A DNA stretch of 64,000 nucleotides from Mesorhizobium sp. M2A.F.Ca.ET.046.03.2.1. GTDB taxonomy: Bacteria; Pseudomonadota; Alphaproteobacteria; Rhizobiales; Rhizobiaceae. Under the pieces are notes generated by a model. It was not told where the DNA came from. It saw only the letters and a list, made by a program, of their open reading frames with translations, and made no database searches. The stretch covers positions 3,410,001 through 3,474,000 of the forward strand of contig NZ_CP034449.1 of assembly GCF_003952425.1 (NCBI RefSeq), written 5' to 3'. Below, in pieces: positions 33,939-42,733 of this stretch. Both the position numbers and the translations under genes were made by a program. Every line of letters begins with the position of its first letter. The stretch's first letter is position 1.

Positions 33939-34268
33939 TTACTGGCCCTCACTGGCTTCATCCTGCTGCGCATGCCGGTGTCCGCCTGCCGCGGGCGAAG
34001 CCGACGTGACGAGGAAGTATCGCGAGGGCGCCAAGCCATCAATGGCTGTGCGCTCGCTCTTCATCTTGGATTTCAGCGCCGAGAAGCCTGACCGCTGGTA
34101 GTGCTTCGCCTGCACAATGTCGCCGCCGGCAAGGGCATGTCGACCATCCATCGCGTCGTCCGGTCCCTCGGGAAAGGCCTCGAAACGCTTGTCGATCTCG
34201 CGACCTACGAGGTCGCGGGCCAAATCCTCAAACTCGTTATGGGACAAACTCGAGAAATCATAAGCCAT
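33939..34268 (-). pseudogene. Mrr-like restriction endonuclease, N-terminal fragment
   Basis: It starts MAYDFSSLSHNEFEDLARDL at 34268, then PEGPDDAMDGRH, GDIVQAKHYQRSGF and APSRYFLVTSAS: the PD-(D/E)xK fold seen at the N-terminus of Mrr-like and NTPase-fused nucleases, with D and Q-x-K catalytic positions visible. After this the family pattern stops and the frame ends at 33939, next to the AAA_13 stop. The C-terminal part, usually a large NTPase, is missing, so it is a relic of a further defence gene. Confidence 0.7.
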
Positions 34269-34447
34269 GCGCCCAGATTGAGTGCCCATTTGGTGGGCAG
34301 ACAAGCAACCGGGGGCACAATTGCGTCGTGCCTCTCCATTACCAACAAAAAGATAAACGCGCTTTCCAGGCGATGCGGTCGGATGATCGTTTCGCGCTTG
34401 GCAAAAGCGAACGGATTAGTCTATGGCTCTCGGCGGGGGGGCGAGTT

Positions 34448-35785
34448 ATGCGACGGGTGCGAATCCTTCAAGTAGGCGATATTCACTATCCGGATTGGCA
34501 TCCTTCCTCTAGCAACATCGATGCCAAGGATAGCAAGTTCGCTCCGAAAATAACGCAGAAGCTACGCGCGTCTTCGCTGCGTGCCGTCTTGACGAAGCTT
34601 CGGCGGCTGACGACTTCGAAGCCCTTGGATTCGATCGCCTTCATGGGGGATTTCACGAGCCGTGGCGACAAGACTTTCATTGCTTCGGCATTCCAGCATT
34701 TCACGTTGCTCTGCCGCGCACAGGGGCGCAGTTCAAAGGCGCTTCCGTTGATATTCGTACCGGGAAATCACGATGTGAACCGTGATGACGCGCGCGAACT
34801 TGGACCGACTGAGAAATTCAGCGAAATGGCGAGTTTAGCCGCCCGCTTGGGTTGGCAGACCGTTCCCGTGGACCAACCCGTGCACTTCAGACTTCCGACA
34901 GGATCCGCAGGCGCAAACTTCATCCTCGTCAACACAGCGATAGGCAGTTGGGAGCTTCAGAACCTTCCCGCGTTCCTTCGTGATCGTCTCGAGGCACTCG
35001 GTCCTTCTACAGAACCTGTAGATCTCGGCTCGCCGGACACCTCGGGACATTCGCCCGCGACACCTCCCAGCGATCCAGACAAGGAGGCGTCCGACGACGA
35101 GTATTACGGTCAGATGGACACGCCATACATCTCGCGTGAGATGCTTGCAGGCCTACAGGAATTGCTCCAGCAGCCCGACATGCGTTACGGCATCATGATC
35201 GGCCATCACAATCTGCTGCCACAAAAGACTCCGCGCATTACGCCATACGCGGAGATGCTCAACAGCGGATTTGTCAGAACTCAGCTGCTGCAGGGCAACA
35301 AGCCTATCGTCTACCTGCATGGACACATACATGCCGATCCGGTCGAGATCGTCAACGATCCAAGGTTTCCGGACGGCAAATTGATCTGCATCTCAGCACC
35401 AGAGATACAGTCAGGTTTCAATGAGCTCGTCTTCTTCACGACCGATCAGGGAGAGCTCGTCGGCATCCGACTTATACCCTACCGCACCAATGTCGCCGAC
35501 GGGACGGTCATGGAAGGCGAACATTGCTTCATCTCGACTATGTCCAACGGCAAGGCCTTTCTGAACAACGACACGTTTGACCTGATGCGCCGACTGCGCG
35601 ACCATGCCACCAGGCGCGGGAATGGGTTACTCTTCTGGGACGAGATCACTGAGATTGCCGCCTCCGCCGAGCTCGGGCTAGATTTGGAAGACTCTCTTCT
35701 GATGCTCCAAGCGGCGCGCTTCGTCGAGATAGACGGCCTCACGAAGGCAAACTCGGCTTGGCGCATTAAGGTAAGGGACGAATAG
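34448..35785 (+). CDS. Calcineurin-like metallophosphoesterase, first gene of a three-gene operon
   Basis: The 445 residues have the full set of motifs: ILQVGDIHY (~7-13), FMGDFTSRGD (~65-74), FVPGNHDVNRDD (~104-115), IGHHNLL (~251) and LHGHIHAD (~290). After the phosphoesterase domain (to ~335) follows a C-terminal domain of ~100 residues with winged-helix-like character (LLFWDEITEIAASAELGL, LLMLQAARFVEIDGL). No signal peptide. ATG 34448 follows a G-rich stretch; upstream codons are not protein-like. The next gene begins 2 bases after the stop. Family members act on nucleotides, nucleic acids or phosphoproteins; with an ATPase partner in a defence island, a nuclease role is likely but inferred. 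Confidence 0.85.
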   Translation: MRRVRILQVGDIHYPDWHPSSSNIDAKDSKFAPKITQKLRASSLRAVLTKLRRLTTSKPLDSIAFMGDFTSRGDKTFIASAFQHFTLLCRAQGRSSKALPLIFVPGNHDVNRDDARELGPTEKFSEMASLAARLGWQTVPVDQPVHFRLPTGSAGANFILVNTAIGSWELQNLPAFLRDRLEALGPSTEPVDLGSPDTSGHSPATPPSDPDKEASDDEYYGQMDTPYISREMLAGLQELLQQPDMRYGIMIGHHNLLPQKTPRITPYAEMLNSGFVRTQLLQGNKPIVYLHGHIHADPVEIVNDPRFPDGKLICISAPEIQSGFNELVFFTTDQGELVGIRLIPYRTNVADGTVMEGEHCFISTMSNGKAFLNNDTFDLMRRLRDHATRRGNGLLFWDEITEIAASAELGLDLEDSLLMLQAARFVEIDGLTKANSAWRIKVRDE

Positions 35786-35787
35786 AG

Positions 35788-37854
35788 ATGGAGAATCCGT
35801 TCGGCCCCAACAGGATCGAGTACGAAAGTCGCCCGATACTGTGGTTCAGTCAGAAGTCGGCCTTGATTTCTGCCGCCGCCAAGCCGGTCTTCGTCGCAGG
35901 GACGAGAGGCAGCGGCAAGACCAGTATTCTTCGCTCGCTTTCCACAGTTCATATCCTCGAAGACAAAAGTCTCGCGGACCAAGTCGGCAAGCTCGGCTGG
36001 TATGGCGTCTTCTTCCAGCTCAATGAGACATTTTCGCCCCTAATCGACAACGCGGTTCTGAACCTCATTCCGGAGCGGATACGCTTCGACACGGCCGCCG
36101 TGATCCCGCGGCAATTCGTAATCTTCTCTCACTATCTGGAGCTGAAGATAGTCGAACGCCTGCTCGAGAGCATCAGCCAGCTCAGACGCGACAGCCACTT
36201 GAAATACCGGGCCTCTGAAGATAGGGACGTCGCCTTGGCACTGCATCGCGAAGTGCTGCACTTCATACCCCAACCTGCCCGTCTCGACTTCTTCAGCATA
36301 GATGAGCTGCGGGGTGGGATAACCCGGTACGTCGACGAATGCTTCAACGCGTTCTTCTTTGCCGCCGATGAGGGAGCGACCGGCTTCAGAGCGACAGACC
36401 CTGGCGCGATCATTAACAAGGTCGCGACCGCGATCACCCCACTTTTAAATGGCCCATCTTTCGCCGGTGACAGGGCGCCCTTCTTCAAGATCCTGATTGA
36501 CGACTGTGAGGCACTGACACCGCTCCAACAGCAGTTCCTGAACACCTTGGTGAGGAAGACGCGCGGCAATGTGAAATGGGTCCTCGCCTACATCGGCGGC
36601 CTTTACGACACGATCCGGACGATCATACCCGGCCAGTCGCTCTCGAATGCTGACCGGGACGTCGAGAATCTTGATTCAGTCGATCCGAGGGAGTTCGCCA
36701 CGCTGTGCGAGAACGTGTCGTCGCTTCGGCTCTACTATGCGCTTCCTGACCATCTGCGGAGTGATCTCAAGCGCAACGATGCGCTCAGCGCGTTTTCGCT
36801 CAAAAACCGGCTGGGGCGGCTTTCCGTCAATGACATCATCGAGCGGGTTATCATATCGGGTCATTCCGAGGGCAGAGAAGAGCTTGTGGCACTCGCTGAT
36901 GCAGCACGTGAATTCCTCTCCGTGAATTTGAGGACGGCGGATCAGCAGCAATTCCTTCTTGATCGAAAAGCGCGCCCTTATGCCGAAGGGCTGGCGCTCG
37001 CGCTCATGAACCCGGAAATCAAGCGCCGGCCCATGAGCAAGGCGGATGCTTCAAATCTGAAGAGGTCGATCGCCCGGAAACAGGGATGGGCTTTTCTGAA
37101 AGCGTGCCAGATGCTGCGTCTGCATGACTACCCGTACGTAGGGCACCAGATCATCACATCATTGAGCGACGTCTGTATACGCGATTTCCTTGATATAATG
37201 GGAGAGATCTTCCGCCGCAGTGTTCCGAGTTCCAGTGATCCACGAAAACTGGTGGAATTCATCAACTCGGATTTACAGATTCATCTCGAACAGCAGAGAC
37301 AGGCTGTGAACGCCGCCTCTCAACGGAAGCTTGATGGACTTCAGGCGCTTTCACATCCGTACGAAGAAGAGAGCGTGCGCATGGTGCGGGCGTTGGGTTA
37401 CCTGACCGCTCGCCTCCAGACAGAGTTTGCCGAAGAAAATGCTCTAGGAACGACAGAGAGAGGCATTTTCAGGGTTGATCTAAAGGAAATGCGCTCGCTG
37501 GTGAACCGACTGGAGCAACCCAGCGGAAAACTGGACGAGGTCCTGCGTCGGGCGGAAAGGGATGGGTTTATCCGGGAGGTCTCCGCCGCCGGCAACTTTG
37601 AGGTGGACCGCGCCGACCCCGCATCGAAGGAGATGCTGATCAGATTGCATCGGCGATTTGCACCTTACTTCGGGTTCTCCTATCGCGGCCCGTACGAAAT
37701 CAACACAATCCCTGCGGCGCAGATGGTCGACCTGCTTTTTACCAGGCATCGGCTCCCAGAAGACTGGGCCGACTCGGTGTTTAAGGAGCTCGTCGCGCGG
37801 CCCGCACTCAAGACCGAATTCCAGCACTCGCTTTTCGAGAGCGATCTCGAATGA
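35788..37854 (+). CDS. P-loop ATPase (STAND/ORC-like), second gene of the operon
   Basis: The 688 residues start MENPFGPNRIEYESRPILWF. Walker A VAGTRGSGKTSIL lies at ~36-48 and Walker B FFKILIDDCEALTP at ~231-244, followed by FLNTLVRKTRGNVKWVLAYI, a sensor-1-like strand. The rest (~300-688) is helical with no family I recognise and contains winged-helix-like stretches near the C-terminus (LDEVLRRAERDGFIREV). The start lies right after the phosphoesterase stop and the end overlaps the third gene as ATGA. The layout suits a sensing or switch ATPase that controls the neighbouring phosphoesterase. The exact family is uncertain. Confidence 0.8.
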   Translation: MENPFGPNRIEYESRPILWFSQKSALISAAAKPVFVAGTRGSGKTSILRSLSTVHILEDKSLADQVGKLGWYGVFFQLNETFSPLIDNAVLNLIPERIRFDTAAVIPRQFVIFSHYLELKIVERLLESISQLRRDSHLKYRASEDRDVALALHREVLHFIPQPARLDFFSIDELRGGITRYVDECFNAFFFAADEGATGFRATDPGAIINKVATAITPLLNGPSFAGDRAPFFKILIDDCEALTPLQQQFLNTLVRKTRGNVKWVLAYIGGLYDTIRTIIPGQSLSNADRDVENLDSVDPREFATLCENVSSLRLYYALPDHLRSDLKRNDALSAFSLKNRLGRLSVNDIIERVIISGHSEGREELVALADAAREFLSVNLRTADQQQFLLDRKARPYAEGLALALMNPEIKRRPMSKADASNLKRSIARKQGWAFLKACQMLRLHDYPYVGHQIITSLSDVCIRDFLDIMGEIFRRSVPSSSDPRKLVEFINSDLQIHLEQQRQAVNAASQRKLDGLQALSHPYEEESVRMVRALGYLTARLQTEFAEENALGTTERGIFRVDLKEMRSLVNRLEQPSGKLDEVLRRAERDGFIREVSAAGNFEVDRADPASKEMLIRLHRRFAPYFGFSYRGPYEINTIPAAQMVDLLFTRHRLPEDWADSVFKELVARPALKTEFQHSLFESDLE

Positions 37855-38906
37855 CCGCTTCAACTGTCGAGTATCGAGTCTTCGGCCATCTGGCCGTCAC
37901 TGAGAAGGCGAGAGATGCAGGTACCTGCGAAACGATGGAGGCAGATATCGCGATCGTCGCGCTTGGATGGGAAACGCGTTTCGCCGCGTTCGAAAACCAT
38001 CTTGACCTGAAGGTCGGCAAAATCGTGGTTCTGGACTTTGCTCTGAAGGAAGCGAACGTCCCAGCCGTCGAAGAAAACCGGCGAAAGCTCATCGCTATGG
38101 GTACCCGATGGGGCGTCGAAGTGACTGCGATCACCCTCGAGCCTTCCATCGAGTATCAGAAGAACATCAATCTCCTCGATCACCTGCTCACTCAGATGGC
38201 CGCTTCATGTGGCTCATACGAAGGAAGCCTGCGGAAGGTTTTCGTCGAGTGCTCGACGATGCCGCGAATCTACATCCAATGGCTGATTGCGGTGGCATTC
38301 AAGAAAATGTCGATTCAGTCTCTCGAATTCGGGTACGCCGAAGGTATCTACGGGAACGCGATCGGCAAAGAGGATTTTTCCAGCGGCTTGGACCGATACG
38401 TCACCGTCCCTCATCTTCAAGGCAGCGGAGGAATGGGCGAAGAGAAAGTCCTGCTCGTGGGGATCGGAGGAGATGCCGACGTATTCTACGGATTGATCGA
38501 TATCGTCAGTCCGGAACGGATCTCGCTCCTCGTCCCAAGAAGCGAGAAGAATGCGCATATCGATGCTTTGCTCGATCAACAGGTGGCCAAGGTACGTGAA
38601 ACCCACCGGCTCGAAGATGGCGAAGTTCGCGACATCCAGGCTTTCGGGCTGATGGCCCACCTCGATGCTTTCGAGACGTATCTCGACGGGTTCGGCTCGC
38701 GTGCGGTGGTGAACGTTTTTGTCAGCGGCCCGAAGGTTCAGGCCATCGCTGCTGCCGTGCTCGCCTGCTCCGACAGCCGCGTCCATCTCAAGGCACGAAT
38801 TCCCACCTCCTATGCCCATCGTGAAGTCTCAGCGAATGGGCGGTATCATATCTATAGGCTGATTGACCTGACATCCCCTGCCTGCAGCCTTCCCGGGACG
38901 TTCTGA
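37851..38906 (+). CDS. Unknown two-lobed protein, third gene of the operon
   Basis: The 351 residues look like two similar Rossmann-type halves. The first has DIAIVALGWETRFAAFENHL then KIVVLDF (~32-64); the second has KVLLVGIGGDADVFYGLIDI then RISLLVPRSEKN (~200-230). Between them lies a conserved-looking VFVECSTMPRIYIQWLIAVAF. Strand-glycine-helix-strand patterns like these occur in CARF-type ligand sensors and in other nucleotide-binding folds, but I cannot assign a family. It is translationally coupled to the ATPase gene. No membrane segment or signal peptide. Confidence 0.75.
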   Translation: MTASTVEYRVFGHLAVTEKARDAGTCETMEADIAIVALGWETRFAAFENHLDLKVGKIVVLDFALKEANVPAVEENRRKLIAMGTRWGVEVTAITLEPSIEYQKNINLLDHLLTQMAASCGSYEGSLRKVFVECSTMPRIYIQWLIAVAFKKMSIQSLEFGYAEGIYGNAIGKEDFSSGLDRYVTVPHLQGSGGMGEEKVLLVGIGGDADVFYGLIDIVSPERISLLVPRSEKNAHIDALLDQQVAKVRETHRLEDGEVRDIQAFGLMAHLDAFETYLDGFGSRAVVNVFVSGPKVQAIAAAVLACSDSRVHLKARIPTSYAHREVSANGRYHIYRLIDLTSPACSLPGTF

Positions 38907-39183
38907 CACGATCTTGCATTCGAGTAGCATCATGGTCCCAGTAGCCGTTCCGCCAAGCCTTCAGCGCATGTTCGTGTCGCCCGATCCGGTCGATGGGGGA
39001 CTAATTCCCACTTAGAAGCTGCTCTACATCAGATCAGGGGAAATGCAGACTGGCAGAATTCCATAATTAGCGACTCAAAACATATACTCAGGCGAGACTG
39101 TTTAGCATAGAAATAGTGAGCGCTCTCCAATATGTTAGGCTCTGTCGCAGTAGCGCAACAAGCTCAGTCTTTGGATGGGTGGT
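38907..39183. other. Intergenic after the three-gene operon
   Basis: No gene or strong terminator recognised. Confidence 0.3.
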
Positions 39184-39417
39184 ATGAGGATGAGACGACT
39201 GAATGTGTACAGGCTCAGTCATTTTATCGAGGCTCTCGTTTTTGTCGTAAGCGCGTTCGGTGCGACGTGGCTTACCAGCTTTGTGAACGCGCCATGGTGG
39301 GCATATGTGATTATAGCGGCCATCACTATGGGCATGTTCGTAGCCGTGCGTCGGGTCCTTTCTGAGCCGCAACGTATGGGACTCTTGGCACACAACTCGG
39401 CAGCGACCTCTGCGTGA
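39184..39417 (+). CDS. Small two-helix membrane protein, uncertain
   Basis: A 77-residue frame with two hydrophobic helices (FIEALVFVVSAFGATWLTSF and WWAYVIIAAITMGMFVAV) separated by a short NAP turn and with a basic N-terminus (MRMRRLNVYRL). No recognised family. Three in-frame ATGs (39175, 39184, 39190) are possible. Confidence 0.4.
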   Translation: MRMRRLNVYRLSHFIEALVFVVSAFGATWLTSFVNAPWWAYVIIAAITMGMFVAVRRVLSEPQRMGLLAHNSAATSA

Positions 39418-39512
39418 ACCCAGGCGCCTTGAAAATGTCCCCGATGCGTCCGGATTTTTGGCGGTGATCTTCAATCAAATGCGATGAGCTGCAATTTCTG
39501 GCGACGGCCACG

Positions 39513-40571
39513 CTAAGGGCGGGCCTCCAGCACCATGTTGAACGGTGTCTCCGCGGCGCGACGCAATCGCTTGAAGCCGCCGCCGGTCACAACCTTGCGC
39601 AGCCTCGCCTCACCGGCCTGGGCTCCAAGCGCGAGCCCGACTTCCTGCGACACGGATGCGGGCGTGCACACGAAAGTGGAAGCGGCATAGTAAACGCGGC
39701 CGACGGGATTGAGGTTCGCCGCCAGATGATCATGCGCGAACGGCTCGACGATCATCCACGTGCCGTCCGGCTTGAGCGATCCGTGGACATGGGTGGCGGC
39801 GCCCGTCGGGTCGCCCATGTCGTGAAGGCAATCGAAGAATGTGACGAGGTCATACGTTCCGGGATAGCTCTTGGCGGCCGCCACGTCGAACCGCGTGTTA
39901 ACGCCGACGCCGGCTACCTCGGCCGCCTTGCGGGCGCGCTCAATCGAGGGGGCATGATAGTCGAAGCCGACGAAGCGCGAATTGGGGAAGGCCTGTGCCA
40001 TGAGCACGGTCGATGCACCATGACCGCATCCAACATCCGCGACGTCCACGCCGCGTTCGAGCTTCTCGACGACGCCCTCCAAGGCCGGCAGCCAGGAGTC
40101 GATCAGATTGGCATTGTAGCCTGGACGGAAGAACCGTTCCGTACCGCGAAACAGACACGCGCTATGATCGTGCCACCCGACGCCCTTGCCGGACTGGAAT
40201 GCCTGCCTCACCTTTTCTTCATCGAGCCACAGCGCGGACAGGAACTCGAATGCGCCTGCCATGAAGGCCGGGCTGTCTTCATCAGCGAACACCAGCTCTT
40301 GCTCGGCGTTGAGATAGAATTTGTCGCTCGCTTCATCGTAGTCGACGTAACCCGCCGCCGCCTGCCCGGAAAGCCATTCCCTTACGAGGCGTTCCTGGGT
40401 GCCGGTGCGTGTCGAAAGTTCGGCGGCCGTCATCTTGCCGCCTTCGCGCAATGCCTTAAACAGGCCGAGTCTGTCCCCCAGCAGGACTCCCGCGCCCGTT
40501 GCGATCGCACCGAGATCGCCGACCATTTTCCCCAAGAATGCGTCCAACTTTTCCTGATTCGCTTCAGACAT
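39513..40571 (-). CDS. Class I SAM-dependent methyltransferase with N-terminal winged helix
   Basis: The 352 residues begin MSEANQEKLDAFLGKMVGDL with GGAGA upstream. An N-terminal winged-helix domain (GGKMTAAELSTRTGTQERLV, WLSGQAAAGYVDYDE) is followed by a methyltransferase core with motif I VADVGCGHGAS (~178), motif II FVGFDYHAPSIERARK and YDLVTFFDCLHDMGDPTGA. The type resembles S-adenosylmethionine transferases that methylate small molecules, often annotated as transcriptional regulator-methyltransferases. The substrate is unknown and the neighbours give no hint. Confidence 0.88.
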   Translation of the reverse strand: MSEANQEKLDAFLGKMVGDLGAIATGAGVLLGDRLGLFKALREGGKMTAAELSTRTGTQERLVREWLSGQAAAGYVDYDEASDKFYLNAEQELVFADEDSPAFMAGAFEFLSALWLDEEKVRQAFQSGKGVGWHDHSACLFRGTERFFRPGYNANLIDSWLPALEGVVEKLERGVDVADVGCGHGASTVLMAQAFPNSRFVGFDYHAPSIERARKAAEVAGVGVNTRFDVAAAKSYPGTYDLVTFFDCLHDMGDPTGAATHVHGSLKPDGTWMIVEPFAHDHLAANLNPVGRVYYAASTFVCTPASVSQEVGLALGAQAGEARLRKVVTGGGFKRLRRAAETPFNMVLEARP

Positions 40572-40589
40572 CTGAATCTCCCTTTGGGT

Positions 40590-40960
40590 TCAATCTCTCC
40601 AGGCGACGGAGCCGTGCTCGTCATGAGGCGCCTTGAGCATCAGATGCTCGAAGACATGCAGATATCCCCGGCGGCTCATCCGCGCTGCCGATCCTGCACC
40701 AGACCATATCGGTGACGAGCGGCGCGGTGGTCGGGAATGACAGCCACCTCCATGCCGTTGAAAAGCAGGAAATCCGTCACTTTGCCCTCGTCGGTAACCG
40801 GCGGAGCCGGAGTGGTCGTCACCAGGGCAAGCCCTGTTGCAGCAGGTATCCTTGGGCAGCCTGTCAGAACATCGATGACTCCGGTTGTGGTGCCGGGGCG
40901 GGCGATCAGGGGCCAAGTGATTGTTCCGCGGCGGCTGTATGTTGTGGTAAGGTGATCATG
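40590..40960 (-). pseudogene. M16 zinc peptidase, N-terminal remnant
   Basis: In one frame FLLFNGMEVAVIPDHR, then shifted PLVTDMVWCRIGSADEPPG, then shifted again HVFEHLMLKAPHDEH: the start of pitrilysin-type peptidases, including the zinc motif HxxEH. Only ~110 codons remain, with at least two frameshifts, directly before the methyltransferase. Confidence 0.65.
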
Positions 40961-41509
40961 CGAACTCTTGTTGGTCGGTCACGTGTTTTGCGGATGACCC
41001 GCATGTACTGTGCCAAATGAGAAAACCATTCAAACGCAATCCAGTAGATCTGACTGTATCCGACATTGTCGGAATTTGGACATCGCCGAACGCGAAGCGC
41101 TCGGGGCTTGTGACGATACTTGAGCGTGCTGCTTCGGAGGAGGGATGCGCCTCGAACCGGCCGCGAGGCCTTTTTCTGGCAACGGATATTCCGGCCGGGT
41201 TAGGCCGCGAGGAAAGCGACGGTGAATAAGAGGTAGAGGACCAACCGTTTTGAGCGGGTAGTTGCCGTGTTGCGCCCCCAGGCAAAGGCCAGCACCACGG
41301 AGCAGTATTTCTGGTGGCGATACTACATCGCCTTTAAGTGCCGGTTACCCGTTTTTACCCAGTTGGCCTGGTGCATTCAGAGCGAGGTCGTTGGAAACCG
41401 CTTATTGTGGCTATGAGCAAACTCGGGATGGAGGAGTGGACCCAAAAATTGGCAAAATGCCCCAGGGAGGATTACATGGGTCGCTCATTCCCCGTACTCG
41501 TTACAGGTG
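40961..41509. other. Intergenic
   Basis: No supported gene. The frame 41017-41229 has no recognisable family. Confidence 0.3.
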
Positions 41510-42475
41510 CGCGTCGCTACGCAAACAGCTTGCTTTTGACTTGGCGTTTCTTGCCGTTTCGGCATCGCTCACTAATTCGGCCGCTGCCGACACCGTGAAC
41601 TGGCGTCAATTCGAAGGGACCAGCATAACTTGGGCCTACGACATCCACCCCTATGCGGATGCTCTCGCTGCGCAACTTTCCGGAGTTCGAGAAGCTGACC
41701 CGGCATCAAGGTCACGCCGGAACTCTACCCAGACGATTCTTACTGGAACAAGATGACGATCCAACTGACGACGAAGTCGCCAGCATGGGATGTGTTCGGC
41801 ACTGGCATTCAGCCCGCGTAGGACCTCGCTCCGAGTGGCGCCTGCTGGACAAATACCTGAGTGATCCGAAGCTTACCGATGCTGGATACGACTACATTCG
41901 GACATGATCAAGAAGTGCGCGGCTCCTTCCTTCGCCAATGATAACTGGAACCAGGTCGTGGACGGCATCTCGTCCGGCCGCACCGCGATGACGATCGACT
42001 CAAAAATGTTCGGCTTCTGGAACGATGTTGCGGGGAAGCCGGCATCCGGCAAGATCGCCTTCGCTCCGCCGCTGCACGCACCGAGCGCCACGAGCTTGGA
42101 TTCTGACATCTGGATCTGGGCTCTCGCCATGAACGCGGCTTCCGAAAAGAAGGGCACGGCCTGGCTGTTCATCCCGTGGGCCACCTCCAAGCAGGTGGCG
42201 CTCAAGGGTGCCCTTGCTGGCCAGCTCGTCAATCCGCCGCGCACGTCGACCTGGCAGGACGATACCTAGACTAAGTACGCTTCGCAGCCCGAGTTCAACA
42301 ACTTCGTTGACAGCTTCAAAAAGATACAGGATCAAGCCGCGCTGGCTTTCACACCGCGTGTCGGCTTCGGCGAAGCCATGAACGCATGGGCCGTGGCGAT
42401 GCAGAAGATGGCAAACGGCGATGACGTCGAGACGACGTTGAGGGCGCTTGCCGAAGAAATCCGCACTGGCCTCTG
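41510..42475 (+). pseudogene. ABC sugar transporter substrate-binding protein, decayed
   Basis: The fragments follow each other: a signal-peptide-like stretch (LAFLAVSASLTNSAAADTV), then INTACT-looking EGTSITWAYDIHPYADALAA, a shift, IQLTTKSPAWDVFGTGIQPA, TAG in place of an expected Trp codon, DLAPSG, a further shift and loss of a long middle section, then APSFANDNWNQVVDGISSGR, GKIAFAPPLHAPS, TWQDDT, another TAG, TKYASQPEFNNFVDSFKKIQ and the C-terminus ending at 42475. It belongs to the family 1 solute-binding proteins for sugars. No permease or ATPase genes adjoin it. Confidence 0.8.
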
Positions 42476-42482
42476 ATCAAAA

Positions 42483-42516
42483 GGAACAGGGCAGTACTAT
42501 TGCACTGCCCTGTTCC
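42483..42516. terminator. Strong hairpin after the solute-binding remnant
   Basis: GGAACAGGGCAGT (42483-42495) pairs perfectly with ACTGCCCTGTTCC (42504-42516) over an 8-base loop. It is likely the old terminator or intercistronic hairpin of the sugar transporter gene; no T-run follows. Confidence 0.75.
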
Positions 42517-42733
42517 CGCCAACGGCGGAGATCACGCCGTGTCACCCCAAGCACTTAAACCCAGCGCTGCTTCGCCCGGCCGCGCCGACGATTTTTCTTG
42601 GCCGCCAAGGCGGCAGCCTGCGGCCGGGGCCACAACCGAAACGACCACGGCGATCAGTCCGTAAGCTGCCCGGGGCAGCGGAAGGGCGGAAAGCGCCTTC
42701 AGGTGGCCGCACAAGTAGGGTCTCGAGACGGAC

